The position numbers and the translations under genes were made by a program. From positions 1-29,960 of the forward strand of contig PCVE01000120.1 in assembly GCA_002762705.1 (NCBI GenBank): DNA of 29,960 nucleotides, written 5' to 3'. How positions within the stretch are numbered: position 1 is the first letter of the stretch; every line of letters starts with the position of its first letter. Below the pieces are notes generated by a model, which was given only the letters and a program-made list of their open reading frames with translations, made no database searches and was not told the origin of the DNA. The stretch comes from Candidatus Woesearchaeota archaeon CG11_big_fil_rev_8_21_14_0_20_43_8. Its GTDB lineage: Archaea > Nanobdellota > Nanobdellia > Woesearchaeales > CG08-08-20-14. Shown piece after piece: positions 7,394 to 14,162 of this stretch.

Positions 7394-7867
7394 ATGGATA
7401 TCCAAACACAACGAAAGATCTATGATCGGATACGCGATGCAAAAGATAAACATTTATTTGATATGGCATTTCTCATCGCTCAGGGTGTAGGAAGATATCA
7501 TCAATCAAAAGTCCCTGGTCAGGGATTCTTCGAACGTAATCTTTATCCATCTGTATCTCACACATGGTCATATGTGTCTCCGAAGATATGTGTGGTCGGT
7601 GAGATATTCAGTCCCGGAAGATCAGATGTCCTTAAGCGGTCTGTCTATGTCAATCATTTAGACAAACTTGTCTTCTCCGCATGGGATCATCTGCATGAGT
7701 ATGAAGTGATGGAAGAGATGATCGAAGCATATGTCCCAGGGTATTGGGAAAGCAGCCTGAAGCATGAATATGAACGTATCGATAAGATCAAGCAGATAAG
7801 GAATCTTAAAGAAAAGGTGAAAAAAAATAGTGGGATCGATCTGTCAAAACGATTCGGGCTCGATTAA
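7394..7867 (+). CDS. Hypothetical soluble protein
   Basis: 157 aa, no family recognised. The protein is mixed alpha/beta with many aromatic residues: an N-terminal helix (QRKIYDRIRDAKDKHLFDMAFLIAQG), a strand-rich centre with FFERNLYPSVSHTWSYVSP, and a basic helical C-terminus. No signal peptide or membrane helix. The start is chosen by the TATA-like box 26 bp upstream; the longer frame would add a hydrophobic leader translated from promoter sequence. The stop overlaps the stop of the convergent ornithine carbamoyltransferase gene (shared TTAA), leaving no intergenic terminator between the two. Confidence 0.75.
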   Translation: MDIQTQRKIYDRIRDAKDKHLFDMAFLIAQGVGRYHQSKVPGQGFFERNLYPSVSHTWSYVSPKICVVGEIFSPGRSDVLKRSVYVNHLDKLVFSAWDHLHEYEVMEEMIEAYVPGYWESSLKHEYERIDKIKQIRNLKEKVKKNSGIDLSKRFGLD

Positions 7868-8766
7868 TCTTCAAGCAGTTTCAACATAAGCGCTTTTTGC
7901 GCATGCATCCTGTTCTCAGCTTCATCAAAGACGACTGAGTTCTCTGAATCGAGCGCATCGTCAGATATTTCGTATCCCCTGTGTGCTGGGAGGCAGTGCA
8001 TGATGAGCGCATTTTCTGCTTTTCCTCTTTTCAATAAGTCAAGCGACACCGTGTATCCAGCGAAGGCTTTCAGCTTCTTCTCTTTTTCTTCTTCCTGCCC
8101 CATCGAGATCCATGTGTCAGTGTATACTACATCTGATCCCGGTAGTGCGTCTTCTGGTTTGTTGTATAATTCGAGAAGCCCGGTTTTTTTTGCTTCAGCG
8201 ACCACGTCTGGATGCGGTTCAAAGCCTTTTGGTGTAGCAACGGCTACTTTCATTCCGACCCGCGTGCATCCAGCGATCAGGGAATTGCATACATTGTTCC
8301 CATCGCCGATATATGTTAGTTTAAGGCCTTTTAATTCTCCTTTTTTCTCTTTGATGGTCATAAGATCAGCAAGTGTCTGACATGGATGGTACATGTCACA
8401 GAGCGCGTTGATGACTGGGACTTTGCTGTGCTTTGCGAGGACAGCCACTTGTTCATGTTTGTACACTCGTGCCATAATCACGTCTGCGTACCTATCAAGA
8501 CATCTTACTTCATCTTTCGCATCTCCTAGTGTGAAATTAGATGCGCGCCAGTCAAGGAAAATCGCATGTCCGCCAAGTTGTGTCATGCCTGCTTCGAAAG
8601 AACATCTAGTCCTGGTTGATGTCTTCATGAAAAGCATGAGAAGTGTCTTGTTAGCCATCGCAGAGTAATATTTTGTGATGTCTTTTTTCATCAGTATAGC
8701 TTTGTCAATGACTTCGGTTATCCATTTGCCGTCGTAATCTCTAAGTGTCAATAGATGTCTTACCAT
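7864..8766 (-). CDS. argF: Ornithine carbamoyltransferase
   Basis: 300 aa, the usual family length. It transfers the carbamoyl group of carbamoyl phosphate to ornithine to make citrulline in arginine synthesis, and can run in reverse in arginine breakdown. Carbamoyl-phosphate motif STRTR lies at 50-54 (preceded by FMKT) and HPCQ at 127-130; the ornithine-loop SMG occurs in TDTWISMGQEEE and the catalytic HCLP in MHCLPAHRG. These distinguish it from aspartate carbamoyltransferase. The start is fixed by a strong TTGGAGGTAA ribosome site (8771-8780) and a TATA-like box at 8811-8820. No other arginine gene is in the window, so whether it is anabolic or catabolic cannot be told. Confidence 0.95.
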   Translation of the reverse strand: MVRHLLTLRDYDGKWITEVIDKAILMKKDITKYYSAMANKTLLMLFMKTSTRTRCSFEAGMTQLGGHAIFLDWRASNFTLGDAKDEVRCLDRYADVIMARVYKHEQVAVLAKHSKVPVINALCDMYHPCQTLADLMTIKEKKGELKGLKLTYIGDGNNVCNSLIAGCTRVGMKVAVATPKGFEPHPDVVAEAKKTGLLELYNKPEDALPGSDVVYTDTWISMGQEEEKEKKLKAFAGYTVSLDLLKRGKAENALIMHCLPAHRGYEISDDALDSENSVVFDEAENRMHAQKALMLKLLED

Positions 8767-8770
8767 TTTA

Positions 8771-8780
8771 TTACCTCCAA
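8771..8780 (-). promoter_or_regulatory. Strong ribosome binding site of argF
   Basis: On the reverse strand TTGGAGGTAA ends four bases before the ATG at 8766. It is one of the best matches to the anti-Shine-Dalgarno sequence in the window and shows that leadered genes coexist with leaderless ones. Confidence 0.7.
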
Positions 8781-8810
8781 AAATAGTCTTATTGACTAGA
8801 CAGAATCGGC

Positions 8811-8820
8811 ATATATAAAA
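8811..8820 (-). promoter_or_regulatory. TATA-like box of argF
   Basis: On the reverse strand TTTTATATAT, about 50 bp before the argF ATG, leaving a leader of about 25 bases that contains the ribosome site. Confidence 0.55.
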
Positions 8821-8821
8821 T

Positions 8822-10084
8822 TTACTCTATGTTATCTACTTTTATGACTCGTTGCACAAATCTTAATACTCGTTCGCTCCACTTGGCACGTTTGATCCAT
8901 TGACGTGTTAGTTCATTATATCTGCCTGGTTCAAGCATGCCTGCTACATGGAATTGTTCTATTGCCTGATTGTAATCCCCAGTCTTGAAATGCAGTTTTG
9001 CGAGGTCAATACGTGGTTCAGCCCAAGCATGCTTATTTTTGATGCTTCTTTCGTAATGTCTCTTTGCATCATGATAATTACCTTGCGTCTCAAGGGCCTT
9101 TGCTAGTTTTCTTGATATGACTGGGTCATTTGGATCTTTGATCATAGCACGCATCAGATGATTTATCGCAAGTCCTATGTCACCTTCGACTTCATGAAGT
9201 TCTGCAAGTGAACGGTTTGCATATGTATCCTTCTGATTTAGATCGAGAAGTCTTTCAAGATAATTCTTCATTGCGGCATAGTCTTTTTTATGCTTGTGGA
9301 CCTGTGCCATGACATTCAGGGCAAGCGGATGATTCGGATCTTTGTTTAAAACACTTGTACAATACTGTTCAGCTTCTTTGAATCTTCCGGATTCTAATGA
9401 TATCCTGGCAAGATATGTTCGGATCTGCATGTTTCCTGGATCGATCTGCAGACCGGATTCGGCAAGACATCCTGCTAATGCGAATCTTTTATCATTGATC
9501 AAGGCATCGACGACGAATTGATGAATCAAAGAAGTCTCTTCTTGGGGGTTCAATGCATATAGATAGATCTTTGCGTCTATACTTTTTGGGTGGATCTGGT
9601 ATTTATTGATATAATGTGTATCATCAAGTTCACATCCAACGAATGGATCGAAATTCATCGCACCTTCAAAATCTGAACATTCAATATAAACAATGTTCCT
9701 TGCTATTTTTGGTCTCATCGGGATAGCGCATTCTTCACGATGGGACAAGAGTATCGATGCAGCATGTCTTGGTGCTAATTTTCTTCTGGATAGAGCCTTT
9801 GCGAATGTATCATTCTCAGCATCGTGACTGTGTTCAAAGCCAAATCCACCATTCTGCTGATTTTCGAATAGAGAATTATAGATCGCTTTCAATTGAAGAT
9901 AAGGCACTTCTCCAAATACAGTCCTGGCTTTGTTTTTTTGGATGATCTCTTCTAGTCGATCATATGCTATTCCCATGACTTCAAGACCAGTCTCTTCTTC
10001 TAATTTCAACAGACGCGTCCCAAAGGAATCCGAGTCAGGAATTATACCTAGTCCCATAAGTATGGTGTTATCATAGCTGACCAT
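8822..10084 (-). CDS. Tetratricopeptide-repeat protein
   Basis: 420 aa. Residues about 1-200 are a unique N-terminal part with no recognised domain, including FGTRLLKLEEETG, a His-containing segment FGFEHSHDAEND and a strand-rich block ARNIVYIECSDFEG. Residues about 205-395 hold five or six tandem 34-residue TPR units of the pattern A-x-x-x-L-G/A-x-x-Y-x-x-A-x-x-x-Y-x-x-A-x-x-x-D-P (for example RFKEAEQYCTSVLNKDPNHP, NYHDAKRHYERSI, DYNQAIEQFHVAG). TPRs bind protein partners. A basic tail (KRAKWSERVLRFVQRVIK) closes it. No signal peptide. A TATA-like palindrome 28 bp before the ATG predicts a leaderless mRNA. The partner is unknown. Confidence 0.88.
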   Translation of the reverse strand: MVSYDNTILMGLGIIPDSDSFGTRLLKLEEETGLEVMGIAYDRLEEIIQKNKARTVFGEVPYLQLKAIYNSLFENQQNGGFGFEHSHDAENDTFAKALSRRKLAPRHAASILLSHREECAIPMRPKIARNIVYIECSDFEGAMNFDPFVGCELDDTHYINKYQIHPKSIDAKIYLYALNPQEETSLIHQFVVDALINDKRFALAGCLAESGLQIDPGNMQIRTYLARISLESGRFKEAEQYCTSVLNKDPNHPLALNVMAQVHKHKKDYAAMKNYLERLLDLNQKDTYANRSLAELHEVEGDIGLAINHLMRAMIKDPNDPVISRKLAKALETQGNYHDAKRHYERSIKNKHAWAEPRIDLAKLHFKTGDYNQAIEQFHVAGMLEPGRYNELTRQWIKRAKWSERVLRFVQRVIKVDNIE

Positions 10085-10106
10085 TATTGGCAGGGATAAG
10101 AAAAGG

Positions 10107-10116
10107 GTTTATAAAC
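10107..10116 (-). promoter_or_regulatory. TATA-like box of the TPR gene
   Basis: GTTTATAAAC, a perfect palindrome centred 28 bp before the ATG at 10084. The divergent gene has its own box about 45 bp away. Confidence 0.6.
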
Positions 10117-10152
10117 ATTTTGTTCCTGGTTAGTGATTACGGACCAAAAGTG

Positions 10153-10161
10153 TTATAAATA
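10153..10161 (+). promoter_or_regulatory. TATA-like box
   Basis: TTATAAATA centred 26 bp before the ATG at 10183: leaderless arrangement, divergent from the TPR gene promoter. Confidence 0.6.
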
Positions 10162-10182
10162 GATTGAGAATGCCTATTTTCA

Positions 10183-10683
10183 ATGAAATCTGAAGAATAT
10201 ATTATTTTGCGATCCGCGGTTGATTTAAGTGTACGTAATCTCGTAGATGAAGATGTGAGATCGCAGGAAGCTGTGAGACGCATGGAATATCCAAGTGATC
10301 CTTTTGGATATGTACTTTTGATGCAAAAATTTTCTGATGGGGCAAAATCCCTGAAGAACGAAGTGACTATCCTGGAGAATAGCGGAATCTATCGATATAC
10401 CGGACGTTTGTGGGGTTTTAAACTCGGGTATTATTCAGTGTGGGCTGATGTTGGTCTGTCAAAACAGAAAGGGATTGATGATATGGTCTGGGATTTCACA
10501 TTGGATCGTAAAATCATCTCTTATAGGTCACGAGAAACTGATGAAGCTGCCAGTGATTGGTATCGCAATAGCATCAAGAAAGAAGGCATGTCAAAGGGGA
10601 TCATACTTACCGATGTCCTTCTTGATTCTGTGTTCGATCCTTTAGCAGAGGAACTGCCGAATCTGATTGAACGTTTTCTTTGA
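10183..10683 (+). CDS. Hypothetical soluble protein
   Basis: 166 aa, no family recognised. It starts with a helix, then an alternating strand region (GIYRYTGRLWGFKLGYYSVWADVG, broken here at its own turns), and ends with an acidic helix. No signal peptide, membrane helix or obvious metal ligands. The start is supported by a TATA-like box 26 bp upstream. It is convergent with the metallopeptidase gene, with stops only 7 bases apart, and divergent from the TPR gene. Coding use resembles its neighbours. Confidence 0.75.
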   Translation: MKSEEYIILRSAVDLSVRNLVDEDVRSQEAVRRMEYPSDPFGYVLLMQKFSDGAKSLKNEVTILENSGIYRYTGRLWGFKLGYYSVWADVGLSKQKGIDDMVWDFTLDRKIISYRSRETDEAASDWYRNSIKKEGMSKGIILTDVLLDSVFDPLAEELPNLIERFL

Positions 10684-10690
10684 TAAGATG

Positions 10691-11488
10691 TCACATCCAC
10701 TTTGGAAATTCAAATGTTCCTTGCAACATGTCACGATACATTTCTTGGCCTTTGTCTTGCTCAATGATGAGAAAAAGTCCAAGACCGATTGCTTTGTCAA
10801 TTGTCCGTCCAAGTAATGGAATGATCTGTTTCTCTGTTGGGATCGATAAGAGAGCTCTGCTTGCTGTATGGCCATTAGTGCTGCATAGATGCCGATATGC
10901 TTCAAGAAGTGTGTTCACTGTTCTGTTCTGCATCTTGTAACAATATTCTTCACTGCATTCGTCTCTTGCTATGGCATTTGAAAAATGTCTTACCAAAGCT
11001 CGCGCATGGCCTTCTTTGAATGCTTTCCAGCTCTCTCCATGTATATCACCAAATATTTCATATTGGATATGGTGTGTGTATTCATGGGCGATTATAGGGA
11101 CCAGATGCTCAAGAGCAGTTGGTTTGATAGTGATCATGTTGCTACTGTACCATGCAACTGAACTTAGCTCTTGATGTTTTTTCCCGATGCTTATCGGATT
11201 GTTTGTAAGATCTAGTAGATTCCAATATCTGATCTTGCATGGTCTGACTTGATTGAGATCAAGCATCGCATCCACTCTTTTTTTCACAAGACGCAGGATG
11301 TCGATGAGTTCTTCTTCTTTAGGGATTTTTCCAAACCTCAGCAGATCAGAATGTTTTTGGTCTCTTAATCTTTGGAGTCTTGCGCCTTCTGTGGAAAGGA
11401 TATCTTCAAGGATTGGTATGTTCTCTGCTTTTAAGAAAAGTTGATGCAGTCTATGATATCTGAACCGGTTTTTGTATCTTGCATCCAT
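10691..11488 (-). CDS. Predicted zinc metallopeptidase (HEXXH)
   Basis: 265 aa. HEYTH at residues 135-139, inside the hydrophobic helix VPIIAHEYTHHIQYE, is a zincin motif in which two His bind zinc and Glu activates water. The downstream helix AFKEGHARALVRHF supplies a likely third ligand (E159), the gluzincin arrangement. No signal peptide or membrane helix is visible, so it is probably cytoplasmic. The N-terminal 80 residues are helical and basic. The start has a GGTGATTT ribosome site (11491-11500) and lies 35 bp after the stop of the 41-aa zinc-finger gene, so the two form an operon. I cannot place it in a named peptidase family. Confidence 0.8.
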   Translation of the reverse strand: MDARYKNRFRYHRLHQLFLKAENIPILEDILSTEGARLQRLRDQKHSDLLRFGKIPKEEELIDILRLVKKRVDAMLDLNQVRPCKIRYWNLLDLTNNPISIGKKHQELSSVAWYSSNMITIKPTALEHLVPIIAHEYTHHIQYEIFGDIHGESWKAFKEGHARALVRHFSNAIARDECSEEYCYKMQNRTVNTLLEAYRHLCSTNGHTASRALLSIPTEKQIIPLLGRTIDKAIGLGLFLIIEQDKGQEMYRDMLQGTFEFPKWM

Positions 11489-11523
11489 AGCAAATCACCA
11501 AGAAAAAAAGGAATAAGTGCTTT

Positions 11524-11649
11524 TTAGCCTTTGATTTTTTTTAGGCATTTGTCGCAATAATAATTGTATTCTGGTGCGTTCACGATACGATCCTTGCATC
11601 GCTTGCAGAATGTCACTCGTTTGAATCCTGATATCTTTTGAAAAGCCAT
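11524..11649 (-). CDS. 41-aa zinc-ribbon protein
   Basis: A short reverse-strand frame from ATG 11647-11649 to TAA 11524-11526. It encodes a basic protein with FCKRCKD (C15, C18) and YYCDKCLKK (C32, C35): two CxxC knuckles 13 residues apart, a classic one-zinc ribbon. A very strong ribosome site GGGAGGAAA lies just upstream and a TATA-like box at about 11711-11720. Such small zinc ribbons in archaea often bind RNA, DNA or the ribosome; the role here is unknown. It precedes the metallopeptidase in the same operon. Confidence 0.8.
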   Translation of the reverse strand: MAFQKISGFKRVTFCKRCKDRIVNAPEYNYYCDKCLKKIKG

Positions 11650-11710
11650 TTTGATTTCCTCCCGACATGAATCTAAATAGTGTATCTACTCTTTAGTGGG
11701 TTGTCCGAGT

Positions 11711-11720
11711 TTATAAATGT
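11711..11720 (-). promoter_or_regulatory. TATA-like box of the zinc-ribbon / metallopeptidase operon
   Basis: On the reverse strand ACATTTATAA, about 65 bp before the 41-aa gene. Initiation 25 bp downstream leaves a leader of about 40 bases with the GGGAGGAAA site. A small inverted repeat CCACT-attg-AGTGG (11733-11746) lies just upstream of the box and could bind a regulator. Confidence 0.4.
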
Positions 11721-11812
11721 TTCGATTTGAAACCACTATTGAGTGGCAAATTCGCTTCCTCTTGTTATATACTTAGTTAATCGCCTATAAAGCCGTTTTG
11801 CGGGCTAATCAC

Positions 11813-11873
11813 ACTTGGCTGGCATATAGATTCCGAGGAAAAGCGTTCAAACAGCAAGGTTACCTGCCAAGAA
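11813..11873. repeat. Imperfect inverted repeat closing a 43-base loop
   Basis: CTTGGCtGG at 11813-11821 pairs with CCtGCCAAG at 11865-11873: eight pairs with one T-T mismatch. It lies in the gene-free stretch 11650-11884 between the zinc-ribbon promoter and the nuclease 3' end. The loop has no convincing ORF. It may be a transcription terminator for the nuclease gene or part of a small RNA. Confidence 0.35.
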
Positions 11874-11884
11874 GAACAAAGAAT

Positions 11885-12673
11885 TCATCTCTTCATACAA
11901 ACATCATAGAAATCGCATTGCCCAGAGTGCCATTTGCATAGCCCGGACTCTTTTTTCGGATAATCAGAGATTTGATCTGTCTCTGTAGATGCATGGATCT
12001 GCTCGATCTCGAACTTCGCAAGCTTAAGCAGGTCTTCATTTACATCGACGTGTTTTATTGTGTCTTTTAGAAAAAATATACCTGCCTTGTGCGGCATCTT
12101 GTCATGTTTTTCATGATAGAGCAAAGAATAAATCGCTAATTGCAACTTGTATGCGTCTGTGATCACTGCTTTTTTCGATGTCTTGTAATCGCAGATTGTG
12201 ATAATGCCATCTCTCTCCTCGATCGCGTCTATGAAACCGCGCACTTGGTAGAATTCAGATATGAACTCTTCTTCTGCAAGAGGTGTAAGTGTCCTGAATG
12301 CTTCTTCATGCGTCTTTCCCTTTTTCATCTCTTCTCTTAATTGTTCGATGAAATGATTCGAGAAATTAAGCACCATCTGTTCGCTATCGAGGAAAAAATT
12401 GTCAAGCTCTTCCTTGGTCAATCCAAGATTTCCAAGTATATCTTTCTTCTTGTCCCAATGCAGATGGAGGAGCTTCATCAGTCTGATCCTTATCGCTGTG
12501 TCATCAGATGCTGGCTCTTTGAAGAAATCTTCTAATACAGAATGGACTATGTTCCCACGGACGAGGTGTATGGATGGCTGGGTCGGAAGCTTTTCGATAT
12601 ATTGATAATAATATCTCCGTGGGCATTGCTTGTATAAGTTAATCGAACTTGGTGATTGCATCCGTCTTGCCAT
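11885..12673 (-). CDS. RecB/Cas4-like PD-(D/E)XK nuclease with Fe-S cysteines
   Basis: 262 aa. Motifs of the RecB/Cas4 nuclease fold occur in order: RGNIVHSVLEDFF (H44), GFIDAIEE (D149), CDYKTSKK (D162, K164) and QLAIY (Q178, Y182). Four cysteines, C17 near the N-terminus (QCPRRYYY) and C246, C253, C259 at the end, match the 1+3 pattern that holds a 4Fe-4S cluster in Cas4 and AddB-type nucleases. The family cuts single-stranded DNA ends in repair or CRISPR adaptation. No cas genes or CRISPR array lie in the window, so a repair role is more likely. Two TATA-like boxes lie 31 and 41 bp before the ATG, with a weak GGAAG ribosome site. Confidence 0.88.
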   Translation of the reverse strand: MARRMQSPSSINLYKQCPRRYYYQYIEKLPTQPSIHLVRGNIVHSVLEDFFKEPASDDTAIRIRLMKLLHLHWDKKKDILGNLGLTKEELDNFFLDSEQMVLNFSNHFIEQLREEMKKGKTHEEAFRTLTPLAEEEFISEFYQVRGFIDAIEERDGIITICDYKTSKKAVITDAYKLQLAIYSLLYHEKHDKMPHKAGIFFLKDTIKHVDVNEDLLKLAKFEIEQIHASTETDQISDYPKKESGLCKWHSGQCDFYDVCMKR

Positions 12674-12698
12674 TTTTATCTTCCGCGTGTCATGATGA

Positions 12699-12719
12699 AA
12701 TTATAACAATTATAAAAAG
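12699..12719 (-). promoter_or_regulatory. Twin TATA-like boxes of the nuclease gene
   Basis: On the reverse strand CTTTTTATAA (12710-12719) and GTTATAA (about 12702-12708), centred about 41 and 31 bp before the ATG at 12673. Either could serve. Confidence 0.45.
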
Positions 12720-12779
12720 GTTAGTAAGGAAGGTGGCGGACTGTTGGGGCAAAGAATCGCCCGCCACCTTTTCACTAAC
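12720..12779. repeat. Long imperfect stem-loop
   Basis: GTTAGT (12720-12725) pairs with ACTAAC (12774-12779), and AAGGTGGCGG (12730-12739) pairs perfectly with CCGCCACCTT (12761-12770), with small internal loops between them. A GGGC/GCCC pair lies within the apical loop. It sits immediately upstream of the nuclease promoter in the gene-free stretch 12674-13013. A second short hairpin, CTGCG-loop-CGCAG (12782-12804), follows. Role unknown: terminator, regulatory RNA or mobile-element remnant. Confidence 0.6.
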
Positions 12780-12844
12780 ATCTGCGTCCGGTTGAGAGTC
12801 GCAGGATAGATTTGGGCCCGGTGATATAAATACTCTATTCGGGT

Positions 12845-12925
12845 ATGTCCAGTGGATGCAATCTAAGAGAAGTACTTTGTAATACCGCAGTATGGGCGCC
12901 TCTGCACTCATTTCCCAGTGGACAT
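12845..12925. repeat. Inverted repeat enclosing 59 bases, next to the IS remnant
   Basis: ATGTCCAgTGG (12845-12855) pairs with CCAgTGGACAT (12915-12925): ten of eleven positions, one G-G mismatch. Inside lies a smaller GCAG/CTGC pair. The unit ends about 90 bp before the start of the broken transposase, so it could be a small non-autonomous element or a structured RNA. Confidence 0.45.
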
Positions 12926-12987
12926 TTTTGCTTTTAATGATAAATCAGATGTGTCTTTTGTTGGTTTATGTGTTATCCGGAAACTAT

Positions 12988-13030
12988 TTCCCTACGGTGA
13001 GTTCAATCCAGATATGAAACTCACCGGGAA
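12988..13030 (+). repeat. Hairpin around the transposase start codon
   Basis: TTCCC-tac-GGTGAGTT (12988-13003) pairs with AACTCACC-GGGAA (13018-13030): 13 pairs with a three-base bulge. The transposase ATG (13014) falls in the 14-base loop. If transcribed from outside the element, the structure would be expected to limit translation of the transposase, a control known in other insertion sequences; that role is inferred here. Confidence 0.5.
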
Positions 13031-13622
13031 TAAGCTATTAGAGACTCTCCGGCGCAAGAATGACGGCTTGACGATTTATCAAGCACGCAAAATCGCCGGC
13101 ATGGGTCAATCAAGTCTATGCTCAGTACCAGAAGACCGACGAGATTCCAGTTGTCGGCCATAAGGCTGGCCGACCAGTCAAGTCAATTACGCAAGAGGAG
13201 ATTAAAATCGTGAAACAGGCATATGAAGAATATCGTGTCTCTGCATCTACCCTTCGACGGATTATTGATCGAGATCATGGCATGCGGATTAACCATGACC
13301 GAATCCATCGAATCCTTGTTGAGCTTGAGTACGCGAAACCATTGAATAAACAGCACAAACGCAAGAAAAATTGGATTAGGTACGAACGAAGACATAATCT
13401 TACGGCAGTTCGTATTGATTGGTATTTTGATTCCAAAAATGAGGTTTTGGTCTTTGCCATCATCGATGATGCGAGTAGGAAAATGCTTGCATTGCTCGAG
13501 GTCGAAAGCGCTACCACAGACTGGTCTATCGAAGGCATAGAGCTTGCATTGAGACATGGAAGATAGAAGTGCTAGAAACACCAGAACAGGCGTTTCAAAG
13601 AAAACTGAACGCGGAGGTTTAA
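13014..13622 (+). pseudogene. Decayed IS481-type transposase
   Basis: Three frames together spell an IS481-like DDE transposase. The first (13014 to about 13105) gives the helix-turn-helix start MKLTGNKLLETLRRKNDG and QARKIAGM. The next frame (about 13105-13566) gives VNQVYAQYQKTDEIP, a GRP linker, the second helix-turn-helix region and the catalytic core start (AVRIDWYFD, first Asp; FAIIDDASRKMLA, second Asp). After SIEGIELALRH the reading shifts again and jumps to a family-typical C-terminus, LETPEQAFQRKLNAEV, ending at 13622. About 100 residues including the catalytic Glu are missing, so it cannot transpose by itself. At least one frameshift and one internal deletion are needed. No clear terminal inverted repeats were found. 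Confidence 0.8.
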
Positions 13623-13642
13623 TAAAGATGGCACGAAATCAT

Positions 13643-13721
13643 AAAAATGCGGTAGCGACCGCCTACCGCAACCTTTAGGTTGAGGTTTGGTCGATGGTCG
13701 CTATAATATTGCCGCATTTTT
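13643..13721. repeat. Nested stem-loop element C
   Basis: AAAAATGCGG-TAGCGACC (13643-13660) pairs with GGTCGCTA (13696-13703) and, after an 8-base bulge, CCGCATTTTT (13712-13721). Inside is the palindrome CAACCTttAGGTTG (13669-13682). The layout is a long outer stem around a short perfect hairpin, with a T-run at the end that could also act as a terminator. It lies 21 bp after the transposase remnant. Confidence 0.65.
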
Positions 13722-13723
13722 AG

Positions 13724-13789
13724 GATGCTCGGCGACAAGTCATCTGCACCCTAAAGGGTGCAGTTTTGGTGTCGCCGACATAAAGCATC
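13724..13789. repeat. Nested stem-loop element D
   Basis: GATGCT-CGGCGACA (13724-13737) pairs with TGTCGCCG (13770-13777) and, after a 6-base bulge, AGCATC (13784-13789). Inside is the perfect palindrome CTGCACCCTaaAGGGTGCAG (13744-13763). It follows element C by two bases and has the same plan, but different sequence. Confidence 0.65.
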
Positions 13790-13848
13790 GAAAGGAAATT
13801 ATTTCTGGATGACACATCTTATTTTCTTATGTCTTTCTAGAAATAAAC

Positions 13849-13857
13849 ATTATAAAG
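13849..13857 (+). promoter_or_regulatory. TATA-like box with downstream GAGGTG site
   Basis: CATTATAAA about 40 bp before the TTG at 13893; GAGGTG at 13879-13884 gives a ribosome site 8 bases before that TTG. Confidence 0.5.
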
Positions 13858-13892
13858 TCAGATAATGTCCCTCTTTTTTGAGGTGTTTTGAT

Positions 13893-14126
13893 TTGGCAAA
13901 CAAGAAGACAGAATACAAGATGTTCAGTTCATTGGATGGAGACTGGTATGTCGCCGCAAGGAAAGGGATTGATGATAGGATCGATGTCCTTCATGAAGGG
14001 CACAGCAGGGCGCAGGCGTATGAGACGATCCTCCTTGATCTTGGTCATGATGTGCCTCACGAGGAAGTCGACATGGAACAGCTTGGGACATACCGGCCGA
14101 CATTAGATGATTTCTGCAAGAAATAG
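13893..14126 (+). CDS. Small hypothetical protein with TTG start
   Basis: 77 aa, no family recognised. Begins MANKKTEYKMFSSLDGDWYVA if the TTG at 13893 is used; this start is preferred because GAGGTG (13879-13884) is correctly spaced, whereas the upstream TTG at 13878 overlaps the site. The sequence suggests a small beta-beta-alpha domain (SSLDGDWYVAARKGIDDRI, then a helix AQAYETILLDLG) like short HicB-type or DNA-binding-adjacent folds, but I see no decisive motif. It is followed after 36 bp by the methyltransferase gene, which has its own TATA-like box. Confidence 0.7.
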   Translation: MANKKTEYKMFSSLDGDWYVAARKGIDDRIDVLHEGHSRAQAYETILLDLGHDVPHEEVDMEQLGTYRPTLDDFCKK

Positions 14127-14130
14127 CAAG

Positions 14131-14143
14131 TATTTTTATTTTT
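14131..14143 (+). promoter_or_regulatory. TATA-like box of the methyltransferase gene
   Basis: TATTTTTATTTTT centred 26 bp before the ATG at 14163, favouring this ATG over the upstream GTG at 14142. Confidence 0.45.
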
Positions 14144-14162
14144 GGTTGGATTCCTAAATCCG

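Noticed and set aside
11760..11880. Possible fragment of a ribosomal protein (frame reading TWLAYRFRGKAFKQQGYLPRRTK without a start)
   Set aside because: Short, basic and suggestive, but no start codon, no ribosome site and no family I could match; the stretch is better described by its inverted repeat.
11800..11880. tRNA-like GTTCAAA at about 11850
   Set aside because: No flanking T-arm pairing, anticodon stem or acceptor stem could be drawn around it.
12690..12911. Reverse-strand 73-aa frame upstream of the nuclease
   Set aside because: It runs through the stem-loop and the nuclease promoter; no coding character.
12918..13013. GTG-start extension of the transposase
   Set aside because: The encoded segment lacks family similarity, and the ATG at 13014 gives the typical IS481 N-terminus.
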